From positions 7,149,194-7,213,193 of the forward strand of contig JAQFVV010012420.1 in NCBI GenBank assembly GCA_028023455.1: a DNA stretch of 64,000 nt, in the 5' to 3' direction. The notes under the pieces are model-generated. The model did not search any database. It was not told where the DNA came from and saw only the letters and a list, made by a program, of their open reading frames with translations. The stretch's first letter is position 1. Every line of letters begins with the position of its first letter. This DNA comes from Epiperipatus broadwayi. Taxonomy: Eukaryota > Onychophora > Udeonychophora > Euonychophora > Peripatidae. This document shows, piece by piece, positions 58,850-64,000 of the stretch. The translations under genes were made by a program, and so were the position numbers.

Positions 58850-60540
58850 GTAGAGTGGCATACCTATTTAATAAGCCTTCAAATAAATGCAGTTAAGGAT
58901 CTTGAGGCAAAATAAATAAGCCCAATGTAGGAAGTATTATCTAGGTATGCTAAGCAAAGATTTGTACTTGCTTTTTTTAAAAGAATTAGATTGATTGATA
59001 ATTGATTAGTTAGTGCAACAAACTAATTAAGGATGACTATAAAACATGTATATTTTATAATGATGATAATTATTATCTTTCTATATTTAAATTGAGGATT
59101 ATTTTTAAAATAATAAACAACCTATTCCTATTTAATGTTAGTGTCTTCACAACAATGTCGGATAACATACTCTTCATATCCCAAATTCAAATTAGATTTA
59201 GCATGCAAATAGTAATATTTTATTAGATATTTTATATAATATTCAAATTGTTATTATTCGGTTTTGATTGTTTATTTTATATTATATAATAAATGTATGT
59301 AAATAAATCATTTAATATATAATAAAATAATTTTTAATATTTCTCTTTTGTCATTATTAAAGAAACATTATCACTGCATATTCATGATATAAAGGTCATA
59401 TTTAAGATATTAGCTTACACATAAAATCTATCTAAATTAAATACATCATTATTGTATCAATAGAGTAATATAAGAGTACATGTATTATTATAAAACCCTG
59501 TGAAATTTATTATTTTATTAAATGTGAATTGATTATTACAGTATAGAATAGTTTTACCTTATGTTGGAATATATAAAGTCGCGTATGCATAACAAATTGA
59601 AAGTTAAATTTAGAATAGTAGTCACACTTCTTTTTCACTCATTATCGATCTCGGTCGTCCCAACTGCATATTCCATTATTATCTTAACATAAATGTTTGT
59701 TTCAATTTTGTTTTAGATTGATTATTTTAAATTTTATAAAAAAGGCAACATTATGGATATATTTTTAAGATTGAAATTTGACAATTTAAGATAGTTGTTT
59801 AACATATAAATGTTTTTTATTTCATAAAGTTTGACAACCATTACATAAAATTGAAGCTTAACTCATGTATTGCATAAATCACCCAAAGATGCGCCACTAC
59901 AGAAATTACATTTACAATATATATATATATAAATGTAAAAAATACTAAAACAGAGTTTAAATATAACATTTAGTAGGATTTATTGTATCAAGTTTACTTT
60001 CAATGTTTTTTCGTCATACATACTCATATATGAAGGGGTCGGATCTAAGTTCGATTCGAGCTTCATGAGATTCCACTTTTTAACCTAGTTCAACCCAGTT
60101 ACGAACAATGAATATTTCCAAATCCTGTAATGAGAGTTTATACCATCTTCAATATACATTAATTTCCGTTAAAACAGGTTATTATTTAAATATTTATTGA
60201 AGCTAATTATTTTAGGTTTAATTTTGTTAATATCATTAATTACCTCATGGTAAATTATTAAAATAATGCTATTTAAAGAGTATTTAGTTATTCGGATTAG
60301 TCGTATATATTTGTAAATAGTTAAATATATGTTCGTTATAAAGTTTCATTACATCGGAATGTTTTATTTTATATTTTACAATTTTGTTCAAATTTTTTAT
60401 GATTAAAAGTTAAATTCCTTCGATAAGCTTTTAAATCATCCTTTCCCAAAGACAATAGTGAATTCTTTATTAATTAGTTAAAGTGATAAGTTAAAACTTT
60501 AAGGACGGTTCTAAATTAAAATCATTTGTTTAAATTTTGC
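58850..60540. other. AT-rich DNA, nothing firmly recognised
   Basis: Mostly AT-rich. Around 59575-59670 and 60030-60110 there are somewhat GC-richer patches (for example TCGATCTCGGTCGTCCCAAC and GGGTCGGATCTAAGTTCGAT) that may belong to an unrecognised element. Confidence 0.35.
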
Positions 60541-60570
60541 GAATTCATTTTCTAAATAGAAAATGAATTC
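60541..60570. repeat. Perfect 14-bp-arm palindrome
   Basis: GAATTCATTTTCTA, a 2-bp spacer AA, then TAGAAAATGAATTC. It is the cleanest short palindrome seen in the window. Function unknown. Confidence 0.75.
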
Positions 60571-60639
60571 AAATAATGGATTTGAAAGTCTTATCGAAGT
60601 AATGGATCGAAAATCAATTAGAGAAAATTTCTTTTAGTA

Positions 60640-61340
60640 ATAATGTAAAAGCTTTGGCCTTAAGGTATATAGATCATAATGGGCGGGAAACCAGAGACAA
60701 GAGTATAAAAACCCTGGAAAAGTTTCTAAAGGGAGCCATTACTTTTAATTTAAGAAGAGTTGCCACCGGAATCTATATCTGTTTTAATTTTGAATTTTAA
60801 AAGTGTTTGCAGTATGGTATGCGGCTAAATTCAGGGATCTGATTGCTGGACCCTGAAGGTCTCCAACAAATCTTCAAAATGTTGCTGCAACATAGAACTC
60901 TTCAATACCAATCATAAGCTGCCTAAAATCCAGAAGGAAACTAATCCATAAATGAAGTCTACATGAATTAAGTGCAGACCTACGTTGTCTCTTAAATCCA
61001 ACCAGAATTTGTCGTTATGAATCAATGAGCGATTCATGGAAGAAATGGTAACCTTTTTATTTTTAGACTGCAACTTTCAGGTCTTTTCGTGAACTATACC
61101 TCAAATCATATTTAAAAGCAACTATTGCCTTAAATTTTCCACTCATGTTAAAATGCTTTAAAATTTTGTTACAGTAATTCTCTATTTTATTATATCTCTA
61201 GTCTTAAAATAATACCGTAGTAATTTTCTCTCTTTTTATAGCAGTTCATTTTAATTAATTCTTGTTCATTTTGTTAATATTATATATTTGCAATATTATA
61301 TGCCAATAAAACTTCCAACTCTACAATATCCTTCGTTTAA
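60640..61340 (+). promoter_or_regulatory. Promoter-like region, possibly a solitary LTR
   Basis: GGGCGGGAAACCAGAGACAA (60680) is followed by GTATAAAAACCCTGGAAAAG (60702), a strong TATA-like box in a GC-richer setting, then AAAGGGAGCCATTAC. A CCAATAAAAC polyadenylation-like signal lies near 61302. The TATA box, transcribed leader and AATAAA order fits a solo LTR or a gene promoter. No matching second LTR, terminal dinucleotides or target duplication were established. Confidence 0.25.
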
Positions 61341-62740
61341 ACTTACCCTAAGAAACTAGTATTATATTAATGTTATAGCCTAATGATTTTCCTGTTAGAA
61401 CTAAATTAATAAGGGTTCTATTTATCGGGTTGGAATATTTAATTAGTTGCTTGATATTATTTTGCCAAGAGCTAATAAGTGTTATTAGCTTAATTTATAG
61501 CCACTATGCTCTTGACCATTTATTTAATTTACAAAAGATTATTGATCTAGATTGAGTTACTTTTATAAATGTTTTATGAGTATTAATAAGGAAAAGAAAA
61601 TAGATATTTTCTAATTCAAATCTCGTATCCTACATTTGTGTTCGGGGAGAGCATGATATAAAAGGTATTATTATTATCATTATATAATTATGTAAGTAAA
61701 TTTGCTCATAATAAGTTTGGTTTTAATCTTATATGATCAGGTTGTCACGCTAAGTACTTATATTATGTAACTTAGGCTTTTAATTAAATATCATGATTAT
61801 TATATCATTATCATTCATAATGTTGCTAACATGAGCCATCCTTTTGCTTTCTTGGGTTTTGTCATTCCAGTTATGTTATTGATATTTTAAAATATAGGAA
61901 GATATTACTTCATTTGTTCATCACTTTATTGGAACACCAAAGGTTTGTGGCTGAGTCCCTACCTGGCTTTCCCATGTTCCCTTGATCCTCTGTAGGGCAA
62001 AAAGGACTTGTTGAATACAAACTGCTCTTAATCTTTGTAAATCATTGACAAAATCATTTATTTCATACTCGTTTCATTGCTCATAATGTGTTAGTACCGT
62101 TTCACTTCTTAGTTCAAATAAAGGCCGCTCTTTGCTTTATAAGTTGTGACAAATTGATTCTGTCAAAATCAAATCATTTTATATTTATAGACAATTAAAA
62201 TAACTTTCTTTGCTAAGTATTTGAAGTCACATCTTTTATATTTACTCATGCCATCTACAAACTAATTTATCGCTGTGTGGAAGATAAATTTCACCTCACT
62301 CTTATAAGAAATTGGAAGTGTATTTTCTTTTCCAAATAAAATACGACTTAATGAATAATGTATGTAAGTCATTTGGCATCTACACCAGTCATACCTTTAA
62401 TCACACATGTCTGTTTTGTCAGAGCATGGATAATAGATATATTTCTTAAATACTTATGTATTAATTATTGGCATATGATTACAATTGCCATCATATAGTA
62501 CATTGTAGTTTTTTGCTTCTAAGACTAGAGATAATTTATGTTAATCATTCTGATCATTTTAATAATATTTGCTTGTTATTAAATACTTATATATAACGGA
62601 CTTGGTGTTGACTATTTATTATTCATTAATTAGTGTAAATCTTAATGTTTACTGTATCTTAGTAACCGAAACATATATGTATTGACTTATTTAGAAAGAT
62701 AGATAAATATTCATCTCATTTATTATCTTGAAATCAGGGA
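61341..62740. other. AT-rich DNA, nothing recognised
   Basis: No gene or repeat boundary supported. Confidence 0.4.
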
Positions 62741-62749
62741 TTAGTCTCA

Positions 62750-62940
62750 GTAGTAATCATATCTGTTGAGCTAGTTCATGGCCATATTCTCATGGCTCAT
62801 CATTATATGTTGTTCATTAGGTGATTGATCTGGGGCTCATGGAGTGGGTTCGAATTCATTATTGGTCCCTGATCTAAATATCAGGCTTGACTGGGTTTGA
62901 AGTACATTTTCGTGGGTTCCAAGATGGAGAATGTTTTGAT
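62750..62940 (+). repeat. Possible tRNA-derived SINE fragment
   Basis: GTGGGTTCGAATTCATTAT (62845) contains GGTTCGAATTC, close to a pol III B box. TTGAGCTAGTTCATGG (62766) is a weak A-box candidate. Downstream there is a CAGGCTTGACTGGGTTTGAA tail-like part. No duplicate copy or target duplication was identified. Confidence 0.3.
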
Positions 62941-63417
62941 TGATACATATATAATAATTTAACATCAAAAATTTAATATACTTTATCTCCAAAAATAATG
63001 TACAAAAATATTTAGAGAAAAGTGTCCAATTAGCATGGTAAGCCTAGCATGCTTTAGACTACTTAATAGTTATCCTCATAGCATAGATTGTAAGAGGGAC
63101 TTGTGATATTTATTAGACAATAAATAAGGCAAAGAAATTTATATAAAAATTTCAGTTGTAAATAAGTATAATTACATAAGTCACTTTTTTGAAAGAGAGA
63201 TGCAGGATTCTTTCTTGTTGATTGCATGTCTATTCTTGGCAAAATGCCAGGCATTTTTTATTTTACATTTGGCATCATTACATTCAGAACAGACAATGCT
63301 GACAGATGTAGGTTCAAAGCTGTGATCAAGTTTGGATTCATGCTCAAAGAAAATGGATTTAGTTTCAGTGAACTCTTTGGCATGATTTTATAATAATTGA
63401 AGAGATGATACAATAAC

Positions 63418-63852
63418 TATATAAAAATGCATCATCCTCTAATATCAAAATCTACTACCTTCAGATAAAAAATGAACACTTTTATTTTGTTATCTAAGAT
63501 CTTACAAGATTTTATTATACCAAAAAAATGCAAATTTTAAATCGATCAAAATAGTTTTATTAGCTTCATTTGATTTGGCTTATACTTAAATTTACAAAAC
63601 AGCCAATATTTTCTCATTTTAACACACTTTCAAATAAATGGCCAAGTATAAAAAGATAAATTATCATGCTGATAATATATAACATTTAGAGAATTTAATT
63701 ACAAAAGCACTAACTATAAAAATGCATTGCACTCTAATATAAAATCCACTCTGCTCACATGGAAAATAAAATGAATGAAAATATATTCACGTTTCATCTT
63801 AAATTAAGCAAAGTGGATTTTGATATAATAGAATGGTGCATTTTATATAATC
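63418..63852. repeat. MITE-like inverted repeat and an extra copy of its end
   Basis: TATAAAAATGCATTGCACTC, TAATATAAAATCCACTCTGC (63716-63755) recur inverted at about 63815-63850 (AAAGTGGATTTTGATATAAT, AGAATGGTGCATTTTATA), giving a ~135-bp hairpin element. A second direct copy of the end lies at 63420-63460 (ATAAAAATGCATCATCCTCT, AATATCAAAATCTACTACCT). The rest of 62941-64000 is AT-rich with no gene. Confidence 0.55.
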
Positions 63853-64000
63853 AGTACTTCAGAGATTTATCTCTTCAAGTATCACATTTATTTGTGTTAT
63901 AATGTTTTATCTTCATATATGCATAATACTAAAGAAGAATCTTAGTTACCAAATTAAAGACTGTTTTTAATTTGCATTCATCATGTCATAATATAAAAAC

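Overview
This window looks like intronic and intergenic DNA from a very AT-rich invertebrate animal genome. The evidence is three spliced exons of a GABA-B-type receptor with GTAAGT donors and a 16 kb intron, animal-type transposons (Penelope-like, Gypsy, hAT/ZBED, Merlin, LINE), and no prokaryotic gene organisation. I cannot name the phylum. Large introns and abundant Penelope-like elements fit, for example, a mollusc, cnidarian or flatworm, but nothing here decides it.

Host gene. Three + strand exons (24887-25120, 25193-25253, 41233-41367) encode the end of the extracellular ligand-binding domain of a GABA-B receptor, most like subunit 2. The splice phases agree (0, 1, 1). Earlier exons and the seven-helix part were not found, so almost everything else here is probably intron of this gene or flanking DNA.

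Layout. 1-12 kb: AT-rich DNA with tandem, inverted and fold-back repeats. 12.7-14.2 kb: decayed gag-like remnant. 18.4-19.05 kb: another fold-back element. 24-24.8 kb: palindrome of two Penelope-like endonuclease fragments, ending just before a receptor exon. 26.8-28.2 kb: LINE remnant. 30.65-31.34 kb: fold-back element. 34-35.9 kb: Penelope-like remnant with inverted terminal repeats, itself invaded by a repeat. 36.5-39.7 kb: tandem repeats and a LINE 3' fragment. 41.84-51.10 kb: a nest in which an hAT/ZBED element holds a Merlin transposon and a complete but dead Gypsy retrotransposon. 51.4-52.7 kb: Penelope-like RT and GIY-YIG remnant. 52.98-53.36, 55.1-55.96 and 58.35-58.84 kb: further fold-back elements. 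The rest is AT-rich DNA without recognised genes.

Most interesting. Five fold-back repeats (7.4, 18.4, 30.7, 6.2 and 58.4 kb) have different sequences but appear to share one internal core: a small hairpin whose outer stem changes in a compensatory way, a TCACGCTTTCAGATC-like block, a TATA-like block and a short CTTTTCTT hairpin. Four of the five are bounded by 13-bp direct repeats. Several have a unit / partial unit / inverted unit arrangement. A second, SINE-like repeat family has 12-15-bp target duplications, with an empty and a filled site both present. Together with three Penelope-like remnants, this suggests non-autonomous structured retroelements moved by target-primed reverse transcription. 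That last step is inference.
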